Assembly (NCBI GenBank): GCA_026389415.1
Contig: JAPLHX010000199.1
Coordinates: 1-16,078, forward strand
DNA: 16,078 nt
Source: Coprothermobacterota bacterium
GTDB taxonomy: Bacteria > Caldisericota > JANLFM01
Direction: 5' to 3'
Part shown: one piece after another, positions 1 to 6,693 of the stretch
Layout of the letters: every line of letters starts with the position of its first letter
How positions within the stretch are numbered: the stretch's first letter is position 1
Made by a program: the position numbers and the translations under genes
The notes under the pieces: model-generated
What the model was told of the DNA's origin: nothing
Databases searched by the model: none
What the model saw: the letters and a program-made list of their open reading frames with translations, nothing else

Positions 1-1
1 T

Positions 2-142
2 GTAGTAGAATCGCCGACTTGCGCAGGTTCTAAACCGGTTGTGGAGGCTTTGTATCTCTGGGGCGACTTCTTGGAAGAGGGCGAGGCTTCTATCGGCCTG
101 AATTCGAAGCTGTTTGCCCGTAAGGAAGAGGTTCGAACCTAA
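2..142 (+). CDS. C-terminal fragment of an unidentified protein (5' end outside the window)
   Basis: A reading frame open from the window edge to a TAA at 140-142 gives 46 residues ending in SKLFARKEEVRT. The charged and aromatic composition (LYLWGDFLEEGEAS) looks like a real protein tail, but I do not recognise the family. The opposite strand is also open across this stretch, so the strand is not certain. The stop lies 4 bases before the left copy of the 17-bp inverted repeat at 147-163, so the fragment may lie just outside a mobile element. No function is proposed. Confidence 0.35.
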   Translation, partial: VVESPTCAGSKPVVEALYLWGDFLEEGEASIGLNSKLFARKEEVRT

Positions 143-146
143 ACAC

Positions 147-163
147 GAGAGGACATCCCATTT
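147..163 (+). repeat. Left half of a 17-bp inverted repeat
   Basis: gagaggacatcccattt is the exact reverse complement of 1103-1119. A perfect 17-bp match within about 1 kb is very unlikely by chance. Read outward-in, the pair would bound a 973-bp segment, like the ends of a small insertion element. No target-site duplication is visible: the outer flanks read acac on the left and ccaa on the right. Confidence 0.6.
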
Positions 164-296
164 GTCCTCCAATATGCCGGCTATCGAAAGTAAGGGCCAC
201 GGTTGGGAGTGATAGAAAACTCCGTGATGGAAGATCGCGAAGGAGCGCCACCTATCCGCCACCGTTCCGCGCCCGTCTGGATAGAAAAAGGTTTGG

Positions 297-563
297 GTGG
301 CGGCGCGGAAGTATCGGGCGGGTGTGGCGCAAACCCTAAAAGAGATCGCCGGGATGTTCGTCGTGGGGATGAGCGAAGGGGAAGTGGAGGAAAAACTGGC
401 CGAGGAGATCCCCGCCACGGTGGAAGTGGAAAGCGGTCGGGCGCTAGCGAAACGGACCGCTTTGAACGTGCAGGCCCTGGTGCAATCCCTGGCCGAGGAT
501 CGAGAGGACCGCGCCCGCGTATTGACCGAGTTGCAAAATGTTTTGCAAGAGCAACGGGACTAG
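297..563 (+). CDS. Hypothetical small coiled-coil-like protein, possibly a gene broken by amber codons
   Basis: The frame begins at GTG 297, with an AAAAAGG stretch just upstream as a weak ribosome binding site, and encodes 88 residues. It is rich in Glu, Arg, Leu and Ala, with a heptad-like C-terminal half (RVLTELQNVLQEQRD). GC-rich third positions support coding here over the overlapping Arg/Gly-rich frame at 203-598. After the TAG at 561 the same frame continues with coiled-coil-like LTELVEDLKRL, meets a second TAG at 606, then runs to a TAA at 681. The gene may therefore be longer and now interrupted; upstream the frame also meets a TAG at 282. It lies inside the inverted-repeat-bounded segment. 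I do not recognise the family and infer no function. Alternatively this is a complete short protein ending at 563. Confidence 0.45.
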   Translation: MAARKYRAGVAQTLKEIAGMFVVGMSEGEVEEKLAEEIPATVEVESGRALAKRTALNVQALVQSLAEDREDRARVLTELQNVLQEQRD

Positions 564-847
564 CTGACCTGCTTGACCGAATTGGTGGAGGATCTTAAGC
601 GCCTGTAGTGGGAACGTCTGATTGGCCATAAGGGAAAGACAAACCGTCTGAGGGGTCAAACAGACGACCTGGGACCAGGATAAACCGCTGGACAGCAAGC
701 AAGCAATAGCATACAAAGGAAGCAACACGCCTTCGGCAAGAAATCCCACGGCGTGTGATACGGGCAGGAAACCAGAACCCTGCATCTTATGCGGATCAGT
801 CTAGCTGCGAGAAGATGTTTTAAAAAACCAGGAAAAGGAGAGACGTG

Positions 848-964
848 ATGGGCGAAAAGGGCGGTAAGAAAAACAAGGAAAAGGTTCAGAAACAGAAGGC
901 CGAAAAACAGAAACAAAAATCAAAAAGCAAGCTTGATAAGCAGCCGACAAGAAAGCCTTTATAG
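848..964 (+). CDS. Small lysine-rich basic protein, 38 residues
   Basis: ATG 848 is preceded by a consensus Shine-Dalgarno AAGGAG at 835-840 with a 7-base spacer, the best ribosome binding site in the left part of the window. The product starts MGEKGGKKNKEKVQKQKAEK and ends QPTRKPL, followed by TAG at 962. It is almost entirely Lys, Gln, Glu, Ser and Gly, with no hydrophobic core, so it is probably disordered and strongly basic. From memory, similar short Lys/Gln-rich proteins beginning MGEKGGKK occur as uncharacterised proteins in diverse bacteria; I cannot verify this here. A nucleic-acid or ribosome association is only a guess from charge. The frame continues past the TAG with WGDLYNRFSHLKRKDYG to another TAG at 1052 and a TGA at 1139, so a longer ancestral gene cannot be excluded. 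Confidence 0.65.
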   Translation: MGEKGGKKNKEKVQKQKAEKQKQKSKSKLDKQPTRKPL

Positions 965-1331
965 AAATCACGGTGGGGTGATCTGTACAATCGCTTTTCC
1001 CACCTGAAGCGCAAAGACTACGGTAACGAGCAGCAAAATGAACGTATCGAATAGAGCCGCGCTTCTATCCACAAACTGTTGTCCTCGGAATTCAACATGA
1101 AGAAATGGGATGTCCTCTCCCAAGGGTTGATTCCGCGTTGAGGGCGGAGTGTCCCCCCTAACCTAGAAGCCTTAGATGTTTGTCCGTTGTTTGGTGTGTA
1201 TGGGGGGGGAAACACAAACAGAAAATCCCCGGCTACCTGGTGCAGGCTTAGGCTCTCTTGTGGCGAACGCGAGAGCGGCGTGAAATGCTTGCATAAAACC
1301 TTGGAACGACCGGGAACTTGAAGGAGGAATT
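965..1331. other. Intergenic or decayed stretch before the aldo/keto reductase gene
   Basis: No convincing complete gene is present. Positions 965-1141 stay in frame with the upstream small gene, interrupted only by a TAG at 1052, and may be gene debris. The right copy of the inverted repeat is at 1103-1119. A run of eight G lies near 1201-1208. I see no clear sigma-70-type promoter for the downstream gene; its ribosome binding site is AAGGAGG at 1321-1327. Confidence 0.5.
1103..1119 (-). repeat. Right half of a 17-bp inverted repeat
   Basis: aaatgggatgtcctctc is the exact reverse complement of 147-163. It lies in a decayed frame that would read KKWDVLSQG. With the left copy it may mark the ends of a degenerate mobile segment. 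Confidence 0.6.
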
Positions 1332-2294
1332 ATGAAGACGAGAAGACTCGGAGAGACTGAGCTGGAATTCTCAACGGTTGGGTTGGGAACATGGGCAATG
1401 GGTGGGGCGGCTTGGGAATTCAGTTGGGGACCACAAGATGATAACGATTCGATCAAGGCGATCCACTGCGCGGTGGACTTGGGTGTGAACTGGATCGATA
1501 CAGCGCCGGTTTATGGACTGGGTCATGCAGAGGAAGTTGTCGGACGCGCACTCAAGAGCTTGCACACCCGACCGCTGATTGCCACCAAATGCGGGCTTTG
1601 TTGGAATCAGCAAAGAGAGATTTTTGGTCGACTCAAGAAGGATAGTATTCGTACAGAAGTCGAAGCGAGTCTCCAACGGCTCGGCGTGGATGTGATTGAT
1701 CTATTCCAGATCCATTGGCCAGATCCCGAGGAAGACCTTGAAGAAGCATGGAGCGCAATCGCTACCCTGATAAATGAGGGAAAAGTGCGATACGCAGGCG
1801 TGTGCAATTTCAGCGTGGCGCAGCTCAAACGGATCCAGCCGATTCATCCCGTGGCATCATTGCAGCCCCCATACAGTATGATGCTGCGCGGCGCTGAACA
1901 AGAATTGTTGCCATATTGTGCGGTCAACAAAATCGGCATTGTTGTATACAGTCCATTACAGAAGGGATTACTCACCGGTAAAATCACACGCGAATGGGTA
2001 CAGCAGTTGCCCTTGGACGATCATCGTCGCAACGATCCACGGTTCCAGGACCCTCAGCTTAGTGCCAACCTTGAACTGCTAGACAGTTTGCGCCAAGTGG
2101 CCAAAAAAAGCGGCTGCAGCCTGGCAGAATTGGCAATCAAGTGGGTGTTGCGGCGACCAGAAATTACATCGGCGATTGTCGGCGCACGGAAGCCGTCACA
2201 AATCGAGGAAACAGTGAAGGGGGCGGACGGGATCATTTCTAACGAGAATCTCATCGCCATTGAAGCATTGCTGAAGAAACCGGCAACGGTATGA
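1332..2294 (+). CDS. Aldo/keto reductase family oxidoreductase
   Basis: The 320-residue protein is a full-length member of the aldo/keto reductase TIM-barrel family, NAD(P)H-dependent enzymes that reduce aldehydes and ketones in the cytosol. The catalytic tetrad is visible: D56 (WIDTAP), Y61 (PVYG), K86 (ATKCG) and H128 (QIHWP). Cofactor-binding segments are YSPLQKGLLTGK (206-217) and the late loop AIVGARKPSQIEE (281-293). The N-terminal RRLGETELEFSTVGLGTWAMGG is typical of the subgroup related to plant auxin-induced proteins and potassium-channel beta subunits. The start is well supported: AAGGAGG at 1321-1327 lies five bases before the ATG. It stands alone, with decayed DNA on both sides. 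The substrate cannot be deduced from the sequence. Confidence 0.93.
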   Translation: MKTRRLGETELEFSTVGLGTWAMGGAAWEFSWGPQDDNDSIKAIHCAVDLGVNWIDTAPVYGLGHAEEVVGRALKSLHTRPLIATKCGLCWNQQREIFGRLKKDSIRTEVEASLQRLGVDVIDLFQIHWPDPEEDLEEAWSAIATLINEGKVRYAGVCNFSVAQLKRIQPIHPVASLQPPYSMMLRGAEQELLPYCAVNKIGIVVYSPLQKGLLTGKITREWVQQLPLDDHRRNDPRFQDPQLSANLELLDSLRQVAKKSGCSLAELAIKWVLRRPEITSAIVGARKPSQIEETVKGADGIISNENLIAIEALLKKPATV

Positions 2295-2498
2295 TGACGA
2301 CGCAATAACCTTCTGGGGTACGGGCGCTGGGATATATGGATATGAATCCCAGGCAGGATGCAAGATTTTGAACCCGTCGGTTTTGGTGGAATACGTAGAA
2401 CAATAAGATATCTTGGCCCGAGAGTTCGTTGTTTCCAGGCAGGTAACGGAGATTCGCTTGAAAGAATTGTAGGAAAAGATGGGGTCAAGTCCTTACTC
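2295..2498. other. Spacer between the aldo/keto reductase and the transposase relic
   Basis: No gene is supported. A 7-bp hairpin (ctgggat at 2327-2333 with atcccag at 2346-2352) has a 12-base loop and no T-run, so it is a poor terminator. The ggggtcaagtcctt at 2481-2494 reads AAGGACTTGACCCC on the other strand. From memory, a similar motif often flanks REP-associated transposase genes, which fits the adjacent relic. Confidence 0.4.
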
Positions 2499-2725
2499 TT
2501 AGCGTTCCTTCGGAATTCGGCTGATGGTCGAGTTGTGCAGGTCGATGTACCCCGGGTTACCCCGTGTTGGCGGTAGCGGAACCGCTCCACGGTCTCGCGG
2601 ATTTTCCCGTTCCTCTCGGCCTTCCCAACGCCTGCATCCATCGGTAATAGCTGCTCCAGCTCCAGTCCTCGGCCTCTAACCGGTCTGCAGTGGATCAGCT
2701 AAGGATTTGTGACCAAATGAGAAGA
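2499..2725 (-). pseudogene. Remnant of a REP-associated (RAYT / Y1_Tnp, IS200-like) transposase, C-terminal part
   Basis: Three minus-strand pieces in different frames recall the C-terminal half of RAYT transposases, single-domain HUH nucleases that act on REP palindromes. ADRLEAEDWSWSSYYRWM (about 2640-2690) matches the family's usual ED-W-WSSY block after NPVRAGLV. ERNGKIRETVERFRYRQ (about 2575-2625) matches the helix before the C-terminal helix-turn-helix. YIDLHNSTISRIPKER, ending at a TAA at 2499-2501, matches the recognition helix that usually reads LGLHYSTISRIVKR. A two-base frameshift separates the last two pieces, and others separate the first. The catalytic HUH and tyrosine part is absent, so the gene is dead. 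The exact upstream end is uncertain. The alternative, a chance resemblance, is unlikely given two family-typical blocks in the right order. Confidence 0.7.
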
Positions 2726-2753
2726 GAGCTACGAGAGATGGCTCGACTGAAGG

Positions 2754-2782
2754 TTGACAGTAAATAATCGATTGATACGTAT
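2754..2782 (+). promoter_or_regulatory. Candidate sigma-70-type promoter of the acetate transporter gene
   Basis: TTGACA at 2754-2759 is a perfect -35 hexamer. About 16-17 bases downstream is TACGTAT (2776-2782), an imperfect -10. Transcription would start near 2790, upstream of both candidate starts of the transporter, leaving a leader of about 80 bases before the preferred ATG at 2871. Confidence 0.5.
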
Positions 2783-2857
2783 ATTCGGCAGAAAATGAAC
2801 TATTATGGTTCTTGTTTCGAGCGATCATGATTCTCCTATTGAAACTTTCAATCGGAC

Positions 2858-2862
2858 GGAGG
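2858..2862 (+). promoter_or_regulatory. Ribosome binding site that sets the transporter start
   Basis: GGAGG lies eight bases before ATG 2871. The earlier in-frame ATG at 2805 has no Shine-Dalgarno sequence in front of it and would add 22 residues absent from the family. Confidence 0.75.
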
Positions 2863-2870
2863 CATCAGGC

Positions 2871-3443
2871 ATGGAGAACAAGCTTGCTAATCCAGCACCC
2901 TTAGGACTGTTGGGTTTCGGTTTGACGACGGTCCTTCTAAACATTCACAATGCCGGATTCTTTCCAGTCAGTGCCGTGATTTTGGCCATGGGGATTTTCT
3001 ACGGTGGAATCGCCCAGATCATCGCCGGTATCATGGAATTTCGAAGAGGCAACACATTTGGCATGACTGCATTCACATCCTACGGCTTGTTCTGGCTTAC
3101 GCTGGTCGCGATCTGGATGATCCCCGGAATGGGCATCCCCAATGGTGACAAGACGCCGGAGGCAATCATGGGATGGTACCTATTCCTCTGGGGATTGTTC
3201 ACCCTCTTTATGTGGTTTGGCACATTCCGCCGGAACCGCGCCATCCAGATTGTATTCCTCAGCCTGACGATCCTCTTCTTCCTCTTGGCAATCCGGGATT
3301 GGAGTGGGATTGCTCTGATCGGCAGGATTGCCGGCTATGAAGGGATTCTCTGCGGTCTATCTGCGATCTATCTGGCCATGGCGGAGGTATTGAATGAAGT
3401 GAAAGGCCGGACGGTACTGCCGATCGGGGAAACGAGGCGCTGA
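2871..3443 (+). CDS. satP: Acetate/succinate transporter, GPR1/FUN34/YaaH (SatP) family
   Basis: The protein of 190 residues from ATG 2871 follows E. coli SatP (188 residues) almost end to end. It has the signature NPAPLGLLGFGLTTVLLNIHN near the start, then FYGGIAQIIAGIMEFRRGNT, TAFTSYGLFWLTLVA, LWGLFTLFMWFGT, and the C-terminal IYLAMAEVLNEVKGRTVLPIGE. Six membrane helices are expected. Family members form hexameric channel-like proteins that move acetate, and in SatP also succinate, across the inner membrane with protons. The start is set by GGAGG at 2858-2862. The gene converges on the flavin reductase pair. An acetate-CoA ligase gene lies 1.3 kb away, consistent with acetate handling, although the two are not in one operon. 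Confidence 0.93.
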   Translation: MENKLANPAPLGLLGFGLTTVLLNIHNAGFFPVSAVILAMGIFYGGIAQIIAGIMEFRRGNTFGMTAFTSYGLFWLTLVAIWMIPGMGIPNGDKTPEAIMGWYLFLWGLFTLFMWFGTFRRNRAIQIVFLSLTILFFLLAIRDWSGIALIGRIAGYEGILCGLSAIYLAMAEVLNEVKGRTVLPIGETRR

Positions 3444-3456
3444 AACGCGCTGAAAC
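3437..3456 (+). repeat. Tandem 10-bp repeat across the satP stop codon
   Basis: gcgctgaaac occurs twice in a row. The first copy contains the satP TGA stop (3441-3443). This looks like a small slippage duplication just after the coding end; no regulatory role is evident. Confidence 0.7.
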
Positions 3457-3493
3457 GATTCGGACCGTTTGAAGTGAAGGTAATGGGCCGCAA

Positions 3494-4066
3494 TTATTTG
3501 GCTTGCTTGATTTTCTCCCGGCAGGTGTTCATCCGCCCCCAATCGGGCGGGAGGAACAGGTTCTTGTGGATGTGTAGAAGGGCTGGATAATGGCGGAAAG
3601 AATCGGTGAATAAATCCTCGCGCACGACAGCCCGCAGTACTTCCCCCACAATCAAGCGGTGATCACCATACGGTCGGTCGTCAAACAATTTGCATTCCAA
3701 GAAGCCGGCGCTTTCCTTAATTAAAGGCGCATTCACGACCTCAGCCGAAATGCGGGTGTAACCCGTACGCTGGAATTTGTCCGTATCTTTGCCGCTTGTG
3801 GTGCCGCATTCCCATACCTTTTCGGCATCTGCGAAGAAGGGCAAGTTTATAGCGAACTGGCCCGCTCCCTTGAGCAGCCTATAGGAAAAACGGGTAGGTT
3901 TTAAAGCCATCGCCAGCAGTGGGGGCTGGCCAGACAGGGGCATTAGCCAAGCTACAGGAGTAATCGTTTCCCTTTTCTCGAAGCAGGCGGTCAGCAGCGT
4001 TGTGAGAGCAGGATGAAGTAGGAACATCCAATTGCCGCCCACATCTTTGAAAGGATTTTTGTCCAT
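3494..4066 (-). CDS. Flavin reductase-like (flavoredoxin family) FMN-binding protein
   Basis: The 190-residue product begins MDKNPFKDVGG and has the split-barrel flavin reductase fold typical of flavoredoxins. Typical landmarks are TPVAWLMPLSGQPPLLAMAL (36-55), AINLPF (72-77), the signature ECGTTSGKDTDKF (86-98) and GDHRLIVGEVL (134-144). Such proteins bind FMN and take part in electron transfer or flavin reduction in the cytosol of anaerobes. The ATG at 4066 is chosen because GAGGAG lies just upstream in the mRNA; an upstream extension to 4192 would overlap the preceding gene and adds no family sequence. It starts 8 bases after the stop of the ECF S-component gene, so the two are surely one transcript. 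The electron donor and partner are unknown. Confidence 0.85.
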   Translation of the reverse strand: MDKNPFKDVGGNWMFLLHPALTTLLTACFEKRETITPVAWLMPLSGQPPLLAMALKPTRFSYRLLKGAGQFAINLPFFADAEKVWECGTTSGKDTDKFQRTGYTRISAEVVNAPLIKESAGFLECKLFDDRPYGDHRLIVGEVLRAVVREDLFTDSFRHYPALLHIHKNLFLPPDWGRMNTCREKIKQAK

Positions 4067-4074
4067 GGTTCTCC

Positions 4075-4575
4075 TCACCAGGACTGCGCAATGCGGGCAC
4101 GGCGCAATCCATACACCATCGGCAGAGCAATGGCCAGCCCCGTCGCACACTGAACTAAATCGGTCACAAATTCCACGTAAGCTGCCGGCCAACCATAGAT
4201 CAAACCTGCGGATAGCACGTAGCCTCCTACCATGATCGGAAACGCGGCTAGGATGGATACGACATCACCCAGCAGTCGGTGTTTCCAAGGGAGGCGGGCT
4301 AAAGATCCTACGATGAAGCCCTCTAGTCCCTTCACGAGGAAGCTGATCGGCGCCCAGGGCAGGGCGAATCCCAATAGGATGTCAGCCAGAGCCGCACCCA
4401 ATCCACCAGCCAATCCCCCAACCAACCGACCGAACAGCAAGGCGCTGGCGTAGACCACGGCTTCACTCAGGTTAAAATAGCTGGAAGCTCCAGTGGGCAC
4501 ATGCACAAGCGTAGCGAGGAAGGTGATGGCGGCCAACACTGCGATCAGGGCTATTTTTTTGGCATTCAATTTCAT
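4075..4575 (-). CDS. ECF transporter S component (substrate-binding membrane subunit)
   Basis: This 166-residue hydrophobic protein has about six membrane segments (near 8-25, 36-50, 52-72, 76-95, 105-125 and 135-155). The layout is that of ECF S components related to the riboflavin-type group: short basic N-terminus, AALADILLGFALPWAPISFLVKGLEGF in the middle. The loop ASALLFGRLVGGLAGGLGAALAD is characteristic. S components bind a vitamin or metabolite and work with a shared energising module (EcfA, EcfA', EcfT), which is not in this window. The start at 4575 (MKLNAKK) has AAGGA upstream; a longer start at 4644 would add a polar stretch unusual for the family. Coupling to a flavin-binding protein 8 bases downstream makes a flavin-related substrate an attractive but unproven idea. 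Confidence 0.82.
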   Translation of the reverse strand: MKLNAKKIALIAVLAAITFLATLVHVPTGASSYFNLSEAVVYASALLFGRLVGGLAGGLGAALADILLGFALPWAPISFLVKGLEGFIVGSLARLPWKHRLLGDVVSILAAFPIMVGGYVLSAGLIYGWPAAYVEFVTDLVQCATGLAIALPMVYGLRRARIAQSW

Positions 4576-4711
4576 CGATGCAATCCTTGTCCCATTCTCG
4601 CTGAAGCGGAATTGAACCGCAAGGGATTCCAAGCAGTTCCACAAATGGACGGACTTGACTATAATATGGGGTCAATTGGTCCAATCTCATTGAAAGGGTT
4701 AGGGAGAATCC
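4576..4711. promoter_or_regulatory. Divergent spacer with a -10 for the acetate-CoA ligase gene
   Basis: TATAAT at 4660-4665 (plus strand) is a perfect -10 for the downstream ligase. The matching -35 (ttccac, 17 bases upstream) is poor. The ribosome binding site AGGGAG (4701-4706) precedes ATG 4712 by five bases. For the minus-strand ECF gene I see no strong promoter and no FMN riboswitch-like sequence. Confidence 0.5.
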
Positions 4712-6676
4712 ATGGATTTAAAAGCATTGTTCGAACCCCAGTCCATCGCTGTGATCGGCGCATCGCGCAAAGAAGGTTCCATCGGTTACATGGTGGTCAA
4801 AGGGTTGATTGACTCCAAGTTCGCCGGCAAGATCTATCCGGTGAATCCCAACGCTGACGAGATCCTCGACCTCAAGTGCTACAAAGCGGCCACGGAGATC
4901 GGGGCTCCGATTGATCTGGCGATCCTGACGGTACCCGCTCAATTTGCGATCGCTGCCACCGAGGACGCCGGCCTGGCCGGAACCAAGGTGGTGGCGGTGA
5001 TCACCTCCGGTTTCAGTGAGGTGGGTCGGCGGGATCTGGAAGAGCAACTGGTGGAAACCGCTCGCCGTCACCAGATGGGTTTAATCGGTCCCAACATCGT
5101 CGGTATCTTAAACAACCCGGCCAAAGCGAATGCCTCCTTCGCTCCCTACCTGCCCTATCCCGGTTCTATTGCCCTGGTTTCCCAGAGCGGCGCTTTGTTG
5201 ATCGCGTTGGACGGAATGACCTGGATCAATAAGATCGGCATCTCGCACATGATCTCGATCGGCAACATGGCGGATTTGGATATGGCGGATTTCATCGATG
5301 CTCTAAACCAAGATCCCTATACCACGGCCATCTCTCTTTACGTGGAAGGCCTAAAGGACGGGCGCAAATTCCTGGAATCCGTGAAGAATTCGAAAAAGCC
5401 GATCATCGCTATCAAGGCCGGGGTTTCTCAGCGCGGCGAACTCGCCACTGCTTCTCATACCGGATCCCTGGCCGGTTCCAGCCAAGTTTACGGCGCTGCT
5501 TTCAAGCAGTTTGGCATAAACAGTGCCCGGGATCTGGATGACTTGTTCGTTCGATCGATCGCATTGTCGATGATGAAGCCGTTGATGGGGGATCGGGTGG
5601 TCGTGATCACCAACGGAGGCGGCGCCGGGGTGCTGGCAACCGATGCAGCCGAACGCTACGGTGTTCCGCTGACCGATCCACCGCAGGAACTGAAAGACGC
5701 CTTCCAGAAGTGGATGCCGGGCTTCGGCAGCCCACGCAATCCGGTGGATATGACCGGGATGGCCGCGCGACCTCATTACAGCGGTGCCTGCCTGGATGCA
5801 TTGAAGCACCCCTGGACGGATGGCGCCGCCATTCTCTATTGTGAGACTGCCGTGACAGATCCGCAGGACATTGCGGAAGGAATCTACCAGGCCTATCAAG
5901 ATGCTGGAGCGACCAAACCAGTCGTCGTATCTCTGATTGGAGGAGAGCGTTGTCTGAAGGCTGGAGAATGGTTGAAGCTGAAGGGAGTGCCTTGCTACTT
6001 CGACCCGGCTGAAGCCATGAGTGCGCTGGGCGCTTTACGCGAGTATGGACGGTATCTGGCGCGCAAGGAAGCGACGGCCTTCTCATCCTATGCCGATGTA
6101 GACAAGGCCAAAGTCCGCTCTGTGCTGGATACGGTCAAATCGGAGGGGCGCACTGCCCTGATGGAGATCGAAGCGGCCGCCGTGTTCCGTGCCTACGGCC
6201 TACCCTTGGCGGAAAGCATCCTTGCCGGTGACCAGGAGGAAGCCGTGCAAGCCGCTGAAAAGCTAGGCTACCCCGTGGTTCTAAAGATTGCTTCACCGGA
6301 CATTCTGCATAAAACTGACGCCAAAGGCGTGAAGGTCGGCATCGGCAACCCAGCGGAAGTACGGACAGCCTTCACGGAGATTCTAGCCAATGCGAAAGCC
6401 TACAAAGCCGAGGCTAAGATCGCCAAGGATGTTACGTTCCGGATTGCCCCAATCTCTGTGACCGAAGCCAAGTCAATGGTAATGGAAATCAACGCCTACC
6501 CTATTATCAAAGGTGCCCGCGGAGAAAAGCCTCGCGACCAGGAAGCACTGGCCGATGCGCTGTCGCGTCTTTCCCAATTGACCATCGATTTTCCCGAAAT
6601 CAAAGAATTGGACGCCAATCCCGTTTTACTCTATGAAAAGGGCATGATCGTGGTGGACGCCCGAATTATTTTATAG
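4712..6676 (+). CDS. Acetate-CoA ligase (ADP-forming), fused alpha-beta, with an internal ATP-grasp deletion
   Basis: This 654-residue protein is of the nucleoside-diphosphate-forming acyl-CoA synthetase type, which converts acetyl-CoA, ADP and phosphate to acetate, CoA and ATP in the cytosol of anaerobes. The order is a CoA-binding Rossmann domain (about 1-125, AVIGASRKEGSIG), succinyl-CoA-ligase-like domains (about 145-450), then a beta-type ATP-grasp part (about 483-654). The phospho-histidine is H249 in ASHTGSLAG; a second histidine is H533 in ILHKTDAKGV. Compared with archaeal AcdB proteins, about 41 residues are missing between AKAYKAEAKI (561-570) and AKDVTFRIAP (571-580). The missing stretch normally holds the V-x-x-M..G.E..IG...DPQFGP..MFGLGG segment that contributes ATP-grasp residues. 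The frame is kept across the join near 6421. Whether the enzyme still works is doubtful. It is followed by a strong terminator. Confidence 0.92.
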   Translation: MDLKALFEPQSIAVIGASRKEGSIGYMVVKGLIDSKFAGKIYPVNPNADEILDLKCYKAATEIGAPIDLAILTVPAQFAIAATEDAGLAGTKVVAVITSGFSEVGRRDLEEQLVETARRHQMGLIGPNIVGILNNPAKANASFAPYLPYPGSIALVSQSGALLIALDGMTWINKIGISHMISIGNMADLDMADFIDALNQDPYTTAISLYVEGLKDGRKFLESVKNSKKPIIAIKAGVSQRGELATASHTGSLAGSSQVYGAAFKQFGINSARDLDDLFVRSIALSMMKPLMGDRVVVITNGGGAGVLATDAAERYGVPLTDPPQELKDAFQKWMPGFGSPRNPVDMTGMAARPHYSGACLDALKHPWTDGAAILYCETAVTDPQDIAEGIYQAYQDAGATKPVVVSLIGGERCLKAGEWLKLKGVPCYFDPAEAMSALGALREYGRYLARKEATAFSSYADVDKAKVRSVLDTVKSEGRTALMEIEAAAVFRAYGLPLAESILAGDQEEAVQAAEKLGYPVVLKIASPDILHKTDAKGVKVGIGNPAEVRTAFTEILANAKAYKAEAKIAKDVTFRIAPISVTEAKSMVMEINAYPIIKGARGEKPRDQEALADALSRLSQLTIDFPEIKELDANPVLLYEKGMIVVDARIIL

Positions 6677-6693
6677 GACCTGGACCTAGAATC

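Noticed and set aside
203..598. Plus-strand open frame of 131 codons
   Set aside because: The Arg/Gly-rich translation is typical of a shifted frame over GC-rich coding DNA; the 297-563 frame is more protein-like.
444..916. Minus-strand open frames in the left accessory region
   Set aside because: They lie opposite better-supported plus-strand frames, and their Leu/Phe/Cys-rich translations look like antisense of Lys/Glu-rich genes.
2327..2352. Terminator hairpin after the aldo/keto reductase
   Set aside because: A 7-bp stem with a 12-base loop and no T-run is too weak to call.
2054..2641. Minus-strand open frame of 195 codons overlapping the end of the aldo/keto reductase
   Set aside because: It is antisense to a clear gene over its C-terminal half and only picks up part of the transposase relic; the composition is not protein-like.
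3453..3471. Hairpin AAACG...CGTTT between satP and the flavin reductase
   Set aside because: Only five base pairs and no T-tract; not distinguishable from chance.
4576..4711. FMN riboswitch before the ECF/flavin reductase pair
   Set aside because: The leader is short and none of the conserved FMN aptamer blocks is visible on the minus strand.
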